64,000 bases of DNA from Planctomycetota bacterium (GTDB taxonomy: Bacteria > Planctomycetota > Planctomycetia > Pirellulales > PLA5): positions 1 to 64,000 of the forward strand of contig QEVJ01000035.1 of NCBI GenBank assembly GCA_003576845.1, read 5' to 3'. Shown piece after piece: positions 35,265 to 42,695 of the stretch; within the stretch, counting starts at the first letter, position 1; every line of letters begins with the position of its first letter. Below the pieces are notes generated by a model, which did not search any database, had not been told where the DNA came from, and saw nothing but the letters and a program-made list of their open reading frames with translations. A program made the position numbers and the translations under genes.

Positions 35265-35963
35265 ATGCCTTCATCCCCAACCTCTAGCCCCCGGTCCCGC
35301 GTCCCGGTTCTCGTGCTGGCGGTTACCGGCGCGAGCGGGGCTTTGTATGCGCGGCGGCTGCTCGGCGTGTTGCTCGGCGCGGGGTGCGAAGTGCATCTTT
35401 CGATCAGTCCGGCGGGGCGGGCGGTGATTGCGCACGAGTTGGGCATCGAGTTGGATTTGGAGTCGTTCGATGCGGCACGGTTGCTTGGCGGCGGGGCGCG
35501 GGCGGCGGACGGGAACGCGAGCGGCGATGCGGTGGAGAGCACATTGCCCCCGGTGTGTTCACCGGGGGCTAAATTGGTTTATCACCACCATTGCGACTTG
35601 ATGGCGCCGATCGCTAGCGGGTCGTTTCTGACGAATGGGATGGTGATTTGTCCCTGCTCCGGCGGAACGTTGAGCGCCGTCGTGCACGGCGCGTCGACGG
35701 GATTGATTCATCGCGCTGCCGACGTGCACCTCAAGGAGCGGCGAAAGCTGATTCTCGTCCCGCGCGAAACGCCGCTGTCGCTCGTGCAGCTCGACAACAT
35801 GCGGCGGGCGGCCGAGGTGGGCGCGATCGTGCTGCCGGCGTCACCGGGGTTCTATCACGAACCGCAGTCGATTGAGGATCTAGTCGATTTCGTCGTGGCG
35901 CGGATTTGCGATCAGCTCGGCATCGCGCATCGGTTGATGCGGCGGTGGGGAGCGATAGAATGA
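35265..35963 (+). CDS. ubiX: Flavin prenyltransferase UbiX with an in-frame palindrome insert
   Basis: The 232-residue protein has the UbiX N-terminus 'VLAVTGASGALYARRLLGVLL' (flavin-binding), 'MAPIASGSFLTNGMVICPCSGGTLSAVVHGAS' and 'RAADVHLKERRKLILVPRETPLSLVQLDNMRRAAEVGA'. UbiX adds dimethylallyl to FMN to make the prenyl-FMN cofactor of UbiD decarboxylases. Compared with the family it carries an extra loop, 'GGGARAADGNASGDAVESTLPPVCSPGAKLVY', before 'HHHCDLMAPIASGS'. The end of this insert is translated from the 35544-35575 palindrome. No ubiD gene is in the window. The 5' end 'MPSSPTSSPRSRVPVLVLAV' is short and Ser/Pro-rich. Confidence 0.9.
   Translation: MPSSPTSSPRSRVPVLVLAVTGASGALYARRLLGVLLGAGCEVHLSISPAGRAVIAHELGIELDLESFDAARLLGGGARAADGNASGDAVESTLPPVCSPGAKLVYHHHCDLMAPIASGSFLTNGMVICPCSGGTLSAVVHGASTGLIHRAADVHLKERRKLILVPRETPLSLVQLDNMRRAAEVGAIVLPASPGFYHEPQSIEDLVDFVVARICDQLGIAHRLMRRWGAIE
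35544..35575 (-). repeat. 32-nt palindromic element inside ubiX, inverted twin of 27337-27368
   Basis: The stem is GCCCCCGGTG (35546-35555) and CACCGGGGGC (35560-35569) with a TGTT loop. Its reverse complement matches 27337-27368 at 31 of 32 positions. The length and frame leave ubiX open. Confidence 0.9.
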
Positions 35964-36024
35964 CGACTTGGGCGCGACGGCCCGATCGCAGGGAAAACGA
36001 GCCGCCGGTGCGGAATGTTAGACG

Positions 36025-36030
36025 AAGGAG
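36025..36030 (+). promoter_or_regulatory. Ribosome-binding site deciding the cupin start
   Basis: AAGGAG lies 8 nt before ATG 36039, which favours this start over the upstream ATG 36015. Confidence 0.7.
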
Positions 36031-36038
36031 ACGGGGCC

Positions 36039-36368
36039 ATGGCCATACATCACGCAGCTCCCGGTGAAGTGGTCGACGTGCGCCCGCTGGGATCGAGGCT
36101 TGCCGACGCGAAAACGACGACGCTATTGAAGACGGAACACCTCGAAGTCGTCCGCGTCGTGATGGCATCCGGCAAGGAGATTTCGACGCACGAGGCGCCG
36201 GGGGAGATCGTCGTGCAATGTCTGGAGGGGAAGATCGTCGTTTCGGCGCTGGGCAAGGATCGGGAACTCGAAGCTGGGATGCTCCTTTACCTGGCCGCCG
36301 AAGTGCCACATGCCGTGCGGTGCGTCGAAGATGCGTCGTTCTTGTTGACGATTCTGCTCGATCGCTGA
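36039..36368 (+). CDS. Small single-domain cupin protein
   Basis: The 109-residue protein is a one-domain cupin: 'EVVRVVMASGKEISTHEAPGEIVVQCLEGKIVVSALGKDRELEAGMLLYLAAEVPHAVRCVEDASFLLTILLD' covers both cupin motifs, with one His (TH) and Glu in motif 1 and 'VPHAV' in motif 2 as likely metal ligands. The fold can be an enzyme or a sensor; the substrate is unknown. The start at 36039 is backed by AAGGAG. It lies 76 nt after ubiX on the same strand and may be cotranscribed with it. Confidence 0.8.
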   Translation: MAIHHAAPGEVVDVRPLGSRLADAKTTTLLKTEHLEVVRVVMASGKEISTHEAPGEIVVQCLEGKIVVSALGKDRELEAGMLLYLAAEVPHAVRCVEDASFLLTILLDR

Positions 36369-36416
36369 TGCGGGCGTTTGCGGCGTGCGGTTCAATCGGG
36401 AACGTCGCGCCGCGGG

Positions 36417-36692
36417 TTACGTTTTTTGTTTCTTGGGCCGCTGTTTGAGCCGCGCGCCTCCTTCGAACTCCGCGCCCGGGGCTTCGGCGAGCAGATAGCC
36501 GATTTCGTCGAGGCTTTGCCGCTTCTTGCCGACGAGCTCGACCCGCTTCATCACCGAAATCAGCTCTTTGTCGGGGACGAGTTTGATCTTCAAGTCGTTC
36601 GCGCGGGCGAAGTCCTTCCAGTCCGGAAGCTGGCGATCCCAAATCTTGAAACGATACGAAGAGGTTAGCTTTTCGAGGTCGAAGACTTTCAT
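36417..36692 (-). CDS. Small hypothetical protein
   Basis: The 91-residue protein 'MKVFDLEKLTSSYRFKIW...' has no family I recognise. It has a mixed alpha/beta look and a basic tail ('RLKQRPKKQKT'). There is no signal peptide or membrane segment. Its codon pattern and clean ATG support that it is a real gene. Confidence 0.55.
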   Translation of the reverse strand: MKVFDLEKLTSSYRFKIWDRQLPDWKDFARANDLKIKLVPDKELISVMKRVELVGKKRQSLDEIGYLLAEAPGAEFEGGARLKQRPKKQKT

Positions 36693-36903
36693 AGGCGTCT
36701 CGATTCGGCAACGAACGCGGCCGGGCGGCGATCGGCAAGCGTAAAAGAAGCGTGGGACAATGCGTCAGCTTGGATACGAGGCCGGGCGGTGTCAACGGGG
36801 TAGGCCCCTGGCGCGGAGCGGACCCCCGGCCGCGCCATGCGTGCGAAGGCAACGATTACGCTTCGAGAGGCTGTCGTCGGACGCCGTCGGGTTAGAAGGG
36901 AAA

Positions 36904-37353
36904 TCATTCGGGCGGTTCTTCCACGATGCGATCGAACCGCAGCACGCCGAATTCGATGAACTGGTCGATGTTTCCGGACTGGATATGGGCCCGGGGGCGC
37001 AGCTCGAGTACGTCGCCGGCGAACCGAACGTAGGCCCTCATCATCGGGTCGCGATTCATGCCGGGCGGCATCCACCGTGGTCGCCAGGGGTTACCCTCGG
37101 GAAAACGAAACCGCATCTCGACGTTCGCGTCGTCGAGGAATCGGTACTCGCCGCCGATCGCGTCGCGCTTTCGCTGGCCGGCGATTCGGAGCGACCCGTC
37201 GGCGCGAAACTCAAACGTGTCCTGCCCTTGGTCCACGTTGCTCCACTTGCCCACGAGGGCCGCGGAAAGCGATTCGTCGCGCGAACAACCGGACAAGCTC
37301 GCCGAGAGCGTTGCCGCCAGGATTGCGGCAGAAAACAACCAATGCCGTTGCAT
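36904..37353 (-). CDS. Small lipoprotein of unknown function
   Basis: The 149-residue protein begins 'MQRHWLFSAAILAATLSASLSGC', a lipoprotein signal with Cys23. The mature part has the look of a small beta-barrel binding protein: 'LVGKWSNVDQGQDTFEFRADGSLRI' and 'GEYRFLDDANVEMRF'. This 'GKW' start is typical of lipocalin-like small domains, but I cannot name a family. It is probably anchored in the cell envelope. Confidence 0.7.
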   Translation of the reverse strand: MQRHWLFSAAILAATLSASLSGCSRDESLSAALVGKWSNVDQGQDTFEFRADGSLRIAGQRKRDAIGGEYRFLDDANVEMRFRFPEGNPWRPRWMPPGMNRDPMMRAYVRFAGDVLELRPRAHIQSGNIDQFIEFGVLRFDRIVEEPPE

Positions 37354-37539
37354 GGCCGCGACCTCCGCGAGGGCCAGCTAATGGGCGAGCCCGGGAACTG
37401 GGAGTTTGGCCCGTCCCCTATCGAAAGCATAGGTCACCGGGCGGATCGTCGGTGGCCGGTGGACTATCTTTGGGAAGACGACCGCCGCTCGGGCGGCCGC
37501 GGGGAAGTCGTCGCGGCGCATTTGCCGAGAATTTGTGGG

Positions 37540-38565
37540 TCAGAACCCGCGGTCCGCGCGGATATCGTCGAAGTCGCGCAGGTGATAGTCGATACCCGCG
37601 TAATCGAGCACGCGGCAGAGACTCCGCAGGGCCACGCCGAAGCCATCGGGTCCGCTGAAGCCGCCGAATTGCCCACCGCCCTTGACGTGCGGCTCCAAGT
37701 CGAGGAACACGCCGGGGATGCCGCGCTTTTTGAGTTTCCGTTCGAGCTTTGGCAGGAGGTCGCGAAAGTCGCGGAGAATGGCCTCGTGGGCGGCTTCGCC
37801 CAGGTCGGCGGGCACGAAATTCTTCAGGGCGTCTTCGTCGACTTGGCCCTTTTGGGCCGCGTCGCGGCTCGCGGGGTCGGGATGGCGATAGTCCTTGATG
37901 TGCATCCAACCGAGTCCCGGCTTCATTGCCTGGTATTGCTCGAAGGCTTCGGCCGGCGTGTATCCCTGACAAATCACATTGCCGGCGTCGAAGATCAGCG
38001 CAAGGGCGGGATGGTTCACCTGCCGGTAGATTTCGGCCATGAGTTGCCCGGTGCGGCCGACGAGATTCGCTTCGATTTCCAACCCGAAGGTCAGATCGCT
38101 GCGGTGGCAGGCTTCGCAGATGTGGCCGATCTGATCGACGGTTTGCGGCAGATGGTCGACGGGATCGCTGCCCTTCGGCGGGTAAAATGAAAACCCGCGG
38201 ATCAGCTTGGTCTCGAAAGCGTGCGCGATTTCGCACGCCCGCTTCACGTCGCCGGCGAGGTACTTGTTGAAGGGCACGAACGGGTTCTTGGAGCCGTCGT
38301 TGGCATCGACGAGCTTTACCTTGCCGATGGGCGAGCCGATCGACGAGACGTTGAGTCCGTAGGCGTCCTCCAGGTGACGGATTTTAGTAATCTCGCCGCG
38401 GGTGAGCTTCATCACGTTCTTCACGCCCTCGCCGACGTCGATGAAGCGGATGCTGTAGTATTCCAGGCCGAGCGCCGCAAACGCGGCAAACTGCTGCTCG
38501 GCCCGTTTGTCGATCGCCGATTCGTCGGCAAATCCGCTTAAGATGACGGCGGGGTTGTCGGCCAT
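37540..38565 (-). CDS. Sugar phosphate isomerase/epimerase-like TIM-barrel protein
   Basis: The 341-residue protein has the AP-endonuclease-2/xylose-isomerase-like TIM barrel: 'SGFADESAIDKRAEQQFAAFAALGLEYYSIRFID' at the start, 'LTFGLEIEANLVGRTG' and 'LALIFDAGNVICQGYTPAE' in the middle, and 'LGWMHIKDYRHPD' later. The residues E, D, H and E of these segments fit the divalent metal site. It could isomerise or epimerise a sugar or inositol; the substrate is unknown. No sugar operon is adjacent. Confidence 0.8.
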   Translation of the reverse strand: MADNPAVILSGFADESAIDKRAEQQFAAFAALGLEYYSIRFIDVGEGVKNVMKLTRGEITKIRHLEDAYGLNVSSIGSPIGKVKLVDANDGSKNPFVPFNKYLAGDVKRACEIAHAFETKLIRGFSFYPPKGSDPVDHLPQTVDQIGHICEACHRSDLTFGLEIEANLVGRTGQLMAEIYRQVNHPALALIFDAGNVICQGYTPAEAFEQYQAMKPGLGWMHIKDYRHPDPASRDAAQKGQVDEDALKNFVPADLGEAAHEAILRDFRDLLPKLERKLKKRGIPGVFLDLEPHVKGGGQFGGFSGPDGFGVALRSLCRVLDYAGIDYHLRDFDDIRADRGF

Positions 38566-38912
38566 GAAGGATGCTCGTCGGTGCGATTGAACGTGGGTGG
38601 AACGATGGTTTTGCCCAACAGTTTACCCTAAGGAAGGAACCAGCCACAGATTGCCGAGCGGGGCCTGCGGCGGCAAGCGAGTTGGCTTGAGTGGACGGTG
38701 GGCGGTGGGCAGTTGTTATTTCAATCACGAAAGCGCGACAGTATGAAATCACGAAACATACACATTGAGGAACGGCGGCAGTGCGGCAATGGCATGCTGG
38801 AAACGGGAGTCCGCGGTGATGCTGCGGGCTTCATTACAGAGACGCGGAGTCCTGGAATACGCAACTGCCCACTCGAGGCGAACTCGCCTTGTGACCAACG
38901 GCCGGCCGGCGA
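38566..38912. other. Gap without a recognised gene; repeat stretch at 38692-38756
   Basis: About 350 bp between the isomerase and the DtxR gene. It has a purine-rich GGACGGTGGGCGGTGGGCAG and a CACGAAAGCGCGACAG stretch (38725-38756) like 15185-15216. I see no gene. Confidence 0.5.
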
Positions 38913-39626
38913 TTACGGCTGCGACACGAGCAGTTTTCCCGCCGCTTCGCGTCCGAGCGTCGCGACTTTGCCGTCGACCTCGATCGCCACGATGCCGGCC
39001 TCGACGTGGTTCGCGGTGACGACGCCCGTCGCCCCGAGCGGCAATCCACTCTCGGATAAATACCGCAAGAACTCGGGCGACTGATTGACGACGCGGGCGA
39101 GGCGAAATTGCTGCCCGACGCCGCAGTCCACCAGCGAGCGGCTTTCCGGAGCGTCGAACGAGCCGTCCGCCCGCGGAATCGGGTCGCCGTGGGGATCGGC
39201 CGCGGGATAGCCTAAGAAGGCGTCGATCCGGTCGATCAAGAGGTCGCTTACGGCGTGTTCGATGTGCTCGGCCTCTTCGTGCACCTGGTCCCAGGTCAAA
39301 TCGAGTGTCCGCGACAAGAACAACTCGATGAGCCTGTGCCGCCTTAGCATCCGCAAGGCCAGGCGGTTGCCGGACCGAGTTAGCTTCGCCCCCTCATACG
39401 GCGTGTACGTCGCCAGGTCGCCCTCGCCGAGCGTCTTGAGCATGGCGGTCACGGTTCCGGGCGAAACGCCGAGGGCTGCCGCGACTCGCCCGGTCGCCGC
39501 CGGTCCACCGCCCTGATCCGCCGAGATCAGATAGATCGTTTTTACGTAGTTTTCCACCGTCAAACTTGCCACGGCCGACCTCCTCAAGTTCCCCAGCATT
39601 CTATGCGACACTAGGACAACCGTCAT
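38913..39626 (-). CDS. DtxR/MntR-family metal-dependent regulator
   Basis: The 237-residue protein has the DtxR N-terminal winged helix ('VENYVKTIYLISADQGGGPAATGRVAAALGVSPGTVTAMLKTLGEGDLATYTPYEGAKLT'). The dimerisation/metal region follows with 'WDQVHEEAEHIEHAVSDLLIDRIDAFLG', 'HGDPIP' and acid/His ligands, then a C-terminal FeoA/SH3-like domain (about 165-235). It should repress or activate metal transport genes with Mn2+ or Fe2+; its targets are not visible here. The start may be ATG 39626 or ATG 39599; the extra ten residues lack features. Confidence 0.88.
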   Translation of the reverse strand: MTVVLVSHRMLGNLRRSAVASLTVENYVKTIYLISADQGGGPAATGRVAAALGVSPGTVTAMLKTLGEGDLATYTPYEGAKLTRSGNRLALRMLRRHRLIELFLSRTLDLTWDQVHEEAEHIEHAVSDLLIDRIDAFLGYPAADPHGDPIPRADGSFDAPESRSLVDCGVGQQFRLARVVNQSPEFLRYLSESGLPLGATGVVTANHVEAGIVAIEVDGKVATLGREAAGKLLVSQP

Positions 39627-39971
39627 CGCGCCACGAAACGCTCGATAACGTGGTCGTCATCGCTCCGCGCGATGGGAATCGCCGGGCGACGCTACCGGCA
39701 AGACCGACCCTCGCGAACTACGATCGCCCAGGCCGACCATTTGCAACTCGATAAATGCTTGCGAAATCTCGCCGCATAAGCCAGAATTTCGATGCCGGCC
39801 GCACTCCACTCGCGCCGGCCGCGCCGCTATAATCCCGCGTGTTCGACACGAGCATCGCGCGGATTCTTTTCCGGCGGCCGTGGGGGTTTGCGATGCCCGA
39901 GCGCGTCGCGAACCGGATATCCTTCGACGACCATCGTCTACAGTCATTCCTCCAACAAAAGGATCCAACCA
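39627..39971. other. Gap upstream of infC; no gene or clear promoter seen
   Basis: About 345 bp. The IF-3 frame is open through most of it, but the part upstream of 39963 is Arg/Ser-rich without IF-3 similarity. A leader that regulates infC could lie here; none was recognised. Confidence 0.45.
39957..39963 (+). promoter_or_regulatory. Ribosome-binding site for infC with an AUC start
   Basis: AAAAGGA ends 8 nt before ATC 39972. No ATG or GTG is in frame between this site and the conserved 'RINEQIR' segment. Confidence 0.6.
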
Positions 39972-40472
39972 ATCGAGCGCCAACAACGCATCAATGAACA
40001 AATCCGCATTTCGCCGGTGCGCGTCATCGGAGCGGAAGGAGAGCAACTTGGCATCATACCAACCGACGAAGCCATGGCCCGGGCGCGCGAGGCCGGACTC
40101 GATCTGGTCGAAGTCGCTCCGCAGGAGCGACCGCCGGTCGTCCGGATCATGGACTTCGGCAAGTTCAAATACCAACAGAAGAAGCGCCAGCACAAGGGGC
40201 AGGTCCACCACAGCAAGATCAAGGAAATCCGCCTGCGCCCGAAGATCGGCGACCACGATCTCGACTTCAAGCTGATGCACGCCCGCGAGTTTCTCGAGCA
40301 TCGCGACAAGGTGACCGTTGCCGTCGTGTTCCGCGGCCGCGAGATCGCGCACATCGACGAAGGCCGCCGCGTGATCGATCGGGTCATCGCCAAGCTCGAC
40401 GACATTGCCAAGATCGAGCAGCCGCCGATGCACCAGGGGCGGCGGATCGTGTGTACGTTGGCGCCGAAGTAG
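39972..40472 (+). CDS. infC: Translation initiation factor IF-3
   Basis: The 166-residue product has both IF-3 domains: the N-domain 'RINEQIRISPVRVIGAEGEQLGIIPTDEAMARAREAGLDLVEVAPQERPPVVRIMDFGKFKYQQ' and the C-domain 'EIRLRPKIGDHDLDFKLMHAREFLEHRDKVTVAVVFRGREIAH'. It binds the 30S subunit and checks initiator tRNA and start codon. The only nearby start is the ATC at 39972 behind AAAAGGA; a second in-frame ATC at 39963 is possible. Rare AUU/AUC starts are known for infC, where IF-3 represses its own synthesis. rpmI and rplT do not follow, unlike in many bacteria. Confidence 0.85.
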   Translation: MERQQRINEQIRISPVRVIGAEGEQLGIIPTDEAMARAREAGLDLVEVAPQERPPVVRIMDFGKFKYQQKKRQHKGQVHHSKIKEIRLRPKIGDHDLDFKLMHAREFLEHRDKVTVAVVFRGREIAHIDEGRRVIDRVIAKLDDIAKIEQPPMHQGRRIVCTLAPK

Positions 40473-40509
40473 AATTGAGGATTGAGGATCGAGGCGGGAG
40501 GTTAGAACC

Positions 40510-41376
40510 TTGCGACGCCCCAGTTCGCTTGCATTCGTCGCTGCCGTCGCGATCATTACCGCGATATGCGCGACGACGGTTGCCACTGCGGCCGAACCGG
40601 ACGCCCATCTTGCGATCCGCTGGAAGGACAACTATCTGACCATCGCCGGGCCGGACGTTCCGGGCGGGGACGTGCAGATTCTCTATCTCGAAGCCTATTG
40701 CCGCCCCGGCTCGACCGACCGCGATTGGGGCGAAACCGTCATCGGCCACAAGACGGAGCTCGTCTCGGCCGAACCTGCCGACAATCCGCGGATCATCAAG
40801 CTCCGCGACGTTCTCCGCGACGGCGTGACGGTCGAGCATACGATTACCGCCGGCAAGGACGAGGTCGACTTCCGTCTCGTCGCCCACAATCCGACTAAGA
40901 CCGCGTCCGAAGCCCACTGGGCACAGCCGTGTATTCGCCTCGACAAGTTCACGGGCACGGACCCCGCCAAGGCCCGCGAACTGCACCCGCCCTACATACG
41001 CAACTGCTTTCTGTTCGTCGACGGCAAGCTGACGCGCCTCCCGACCGAGCCGTGGGCGAAAGGTGCCCGTTACACGCCCGGCCAGGTCTACGTCCCCAAG
41101 GGCATCGACCGCAACGACGTCAATCCCCGCCCGCTCAGCAAGCTCGTTCCGTCGAGCGGCCTGTGCGGCTGCTTCTCGGCCGATGGCAAGCGGATACTCG
41201 CGGTCGCCTGGGAGCCTTACCAGGAAATCTTTCAGGGCGTCATCACCTGCCTGCACAGCGACTTCCGCTTAGGCGGCCTGAAACCGGGCGAAACCAAGCA
41301 AGTCCGCGGCAAGATTTATATCACCGACGCCAACGTCGAGCGGCTCGTAGCGCGGCACGCCCGCGACTTCCCATAA
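40510..41376 (+). CDS. Secreted protein of unknown function
   Basis: The 288-residue protein has a signal peptide ('LAFVAAVAIITAICATTVATAAEP') and a beta-rich body with 'LEAYCRPGSTDRDWGETVIGHKTE', 'GVTVEHTITAGKDEVDFRLVAHN' and 'GQVYVPKGIDRNDVN'. It looks like a secreted beta-sandwich seen in planctomycete genomes, but I cannot name its role. The start is TTG 40510 behind a purine-rich GGGAGG. It follows infC after 37 nt; cotranscription is possible but the roles do not match. Confidence 0.65.
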   Translation: MRRPSSLAFVAAVAIITAICATTVATAAEPDAHLAIRWKDNYLTIAGPDVPGGDVQILYLEAYCRPGSTDRDWGETVIGHKTELVSAEPADNPRIIKLRDVLRDGVTVEHTITAGKDEVDFRLVAHNPTKTASEAHWAQPCIRLDKFTGTDPAKARELHPPYIRNCFLFVDGKLTRLPTEPWAKGARYTPGQVYVPKGIDRNDVNPRPLSKLVPSSGLCGCFSADGKRILAVAWEPYQEIFQGVITCLHSDFRLGGLKPGETKQVRGKIYITDANVERLVARHARDFP

Positions 41377-41421
41377 GGAAACAGGTTCCGCCGCCTGTCT
41401 TGCGACCCACCGACCCATGGC

Positions 41422-41739
41422 CTAATACGTCCACATCTCGCCGGTTTGCCACCAGGTTTCGTAGTGGTTGCTGTAGTCCCACGAACCACCCCAGCCACCC
41501 CAGCCGCCTCCCCAACCGCCGACACCGCCGTGAAGATTGCGATAGCCGCCGCGGTAGTAGCCGCCGTATTGCGGCGAGTAATAGGGTCCGCGGGTGAAGC
41601 GATTCGCGCCGAATTCCTGGCCGGAGCGCGGGCTGTAGCTGTAGGCCGAGCCGCGGAACATCCAGTCGTCGGCCCGGGCTGCGCCGCAGGTGAACGCGAC
41701 GAAGAGGAACGCGGCGAATAGGGGCGAGCGACGAAGCAT
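41422..41739 (-). CDS. Small secreted Gly/Tyr/Trp-rich protein
   Basis: The 105-residue protein begins 'MLRRSPLFAAFLFVAFTCGAARADD', a signal peptide. The rest is rich in Gly, Tyr, Trp and Arg ('GPYYSPQYGGYYRGGYRNLHGGVGG'). It is probably an extracytoplasmic low-complexity protein. ATG 41739 is chosen over the upstream in-frame methionine at 42039, whose first residues are translated from the 42003-42030 repeat. Confidence 0.6.
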   Translation of the reverse strand: MLRRSPLFAAFLFVAFTCGAARADDWMFRGSAYSYSPRSGQEFGANRFTRGPYYSPQYGGYYRGGYRNLHGGVGGWGGGWGGWGGSWDYSNHYETWWQTGEMWTY

Positions 41740-42002
41740 CGTGACGAGCACGCCAAGGTGGCGGGGAATAAGGCGCTCAATGCCGACACGCTCTTGGTCG
41801 ACGGTCGTCGCTGGCGGAAGCGGAGCGAGTATCGGTAAGCCCACTTGGGGCAACCTTTGTGCCACGCTGCCGCTCCCGCGCGACGGGCCGAAAACCGGTT
41901 GAATTCCGCTGAAGGCGGCAGTATCGCGAATCCGCGACGTTGCGAAATGGCAACGCGGCAGGCCATTAGGCGAGGCGATTCGGCAACATCGCGCGTTTCC
42001 CT

Positions 42003-42030
42003 GAATCCCGAATCCCGAATCCCGAATCCC
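42003..42030 (+). repeat. Four GAATCCC tandem units next to the 42032-42478 gene
   Basis: Four exact GAATCCC units in a row, directly beside the TAG stop codon (minus strand, bases 42032-42034) of the neighbouring gene. It is part of the dispersed repeat family also at 701-772, 42479-42528 and 58682-58755. Confidence 0.9.
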
Positions 42031-42031
42031 G

Positions 42032-42478
42032 CTATCCAATCTCGCGCAAAAAGCTCGCCAACATGGCGTCGAACACGGCTTTGATTTCGGCCAGTTCGCG
42101 ATCTTCGGATTGATAGTACACGACGTAAGTCGCCCGCGGCGTGTGGAGCGCGCGGACGGACGCGGTATTGGTGAGGTCGAGATAGATGAAGTTCATGTCG
42201 TAGCCGACGAGGTCCTGGCCTTCGACGGCTTCGGTCACTGTGGCCACGTCCATATCCTGATACTCGCCGCGGAGCGCGCGCATGACTTCGGCGGCCAGAT
42301 CGGTCGGTGTTTGGTTTGGCGGATAGATCGCCAGCGACCAGAACGCGCCGCCGGGACTGTAAATCGAGACGCTGTTTTGCTTCTCGTCGGGGCCGGCTTC
42401 GTCGTCCGTGCCGTCGTCGAGCGTCCAGTTCTCTGGATACAGGAAGCGGACGCCGAGAGAGTCGTAAACGGCGGGCAT
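42032..42478 (-). CDS. Conserved hypothetical protein flanked by dispersed repeats
   Basis: The 148-residue protein 'MPAVYDSLGVRFLYPENWTLDDG' starts like proteins that describe a 'YPENW' motif, common in small PsbP/DUF1795-like domains. It is alpha/beta, with 'GGAFWSLAIYPP' and 'VGYDMNFIYLDLTN'. There is no signal peptide. The stop touches the GAATCCC array and the start is next to another copy of the same repeat family on the opposite side. Its function is unknown. Confidence 0.65.
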   Translation of the reverse strand: MPAVYDSLGVRFLYPENWTLDDGTDDEAGPDEKQNSVSIYSPGGAFWSLAIYPPNQTPTDLAAEVMRALRGEYQDMDVATVTEAVEGQDLVGYDMNFIYLDLTNTASVRALHTPRATYVVYYQSEDRELAEIKAVFDAMLASFLREIG

Positions 42479-42528
42479 GGATCAGGGGTCGGGGATCGGG
42501 GGTCAGGGGTCGGGAGGGGATTCGGGAA
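42479..42528 (-). repeat. GAATCCC/CCCGACC dispersed repeat directly before the start codon
   Basis: On the minus strand this reads CCCGAATCCCCTCCCGACC, then CCTGACCCCCGATCCCC and CGACCCCTGATCC, ending at ATG 42478. The order is the same as at 701-772 and 58682-58755. Confidence 0.8.
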
Positions 42529-42695
42529 AATCGCGCGAGTCCCGTCGTGAATTATCCGTGCTTGGCCAAGGGTGAACAATGGGCGATGGCACGGATCCGT
42601 GCGTTGCTGGCGGGGACATTTCGGGCCGATTAAACTGGCGACCGAACCCCCTACGCACCATCCCACCCCATCTCGTTCTTCCCAGAGGTTCGATC

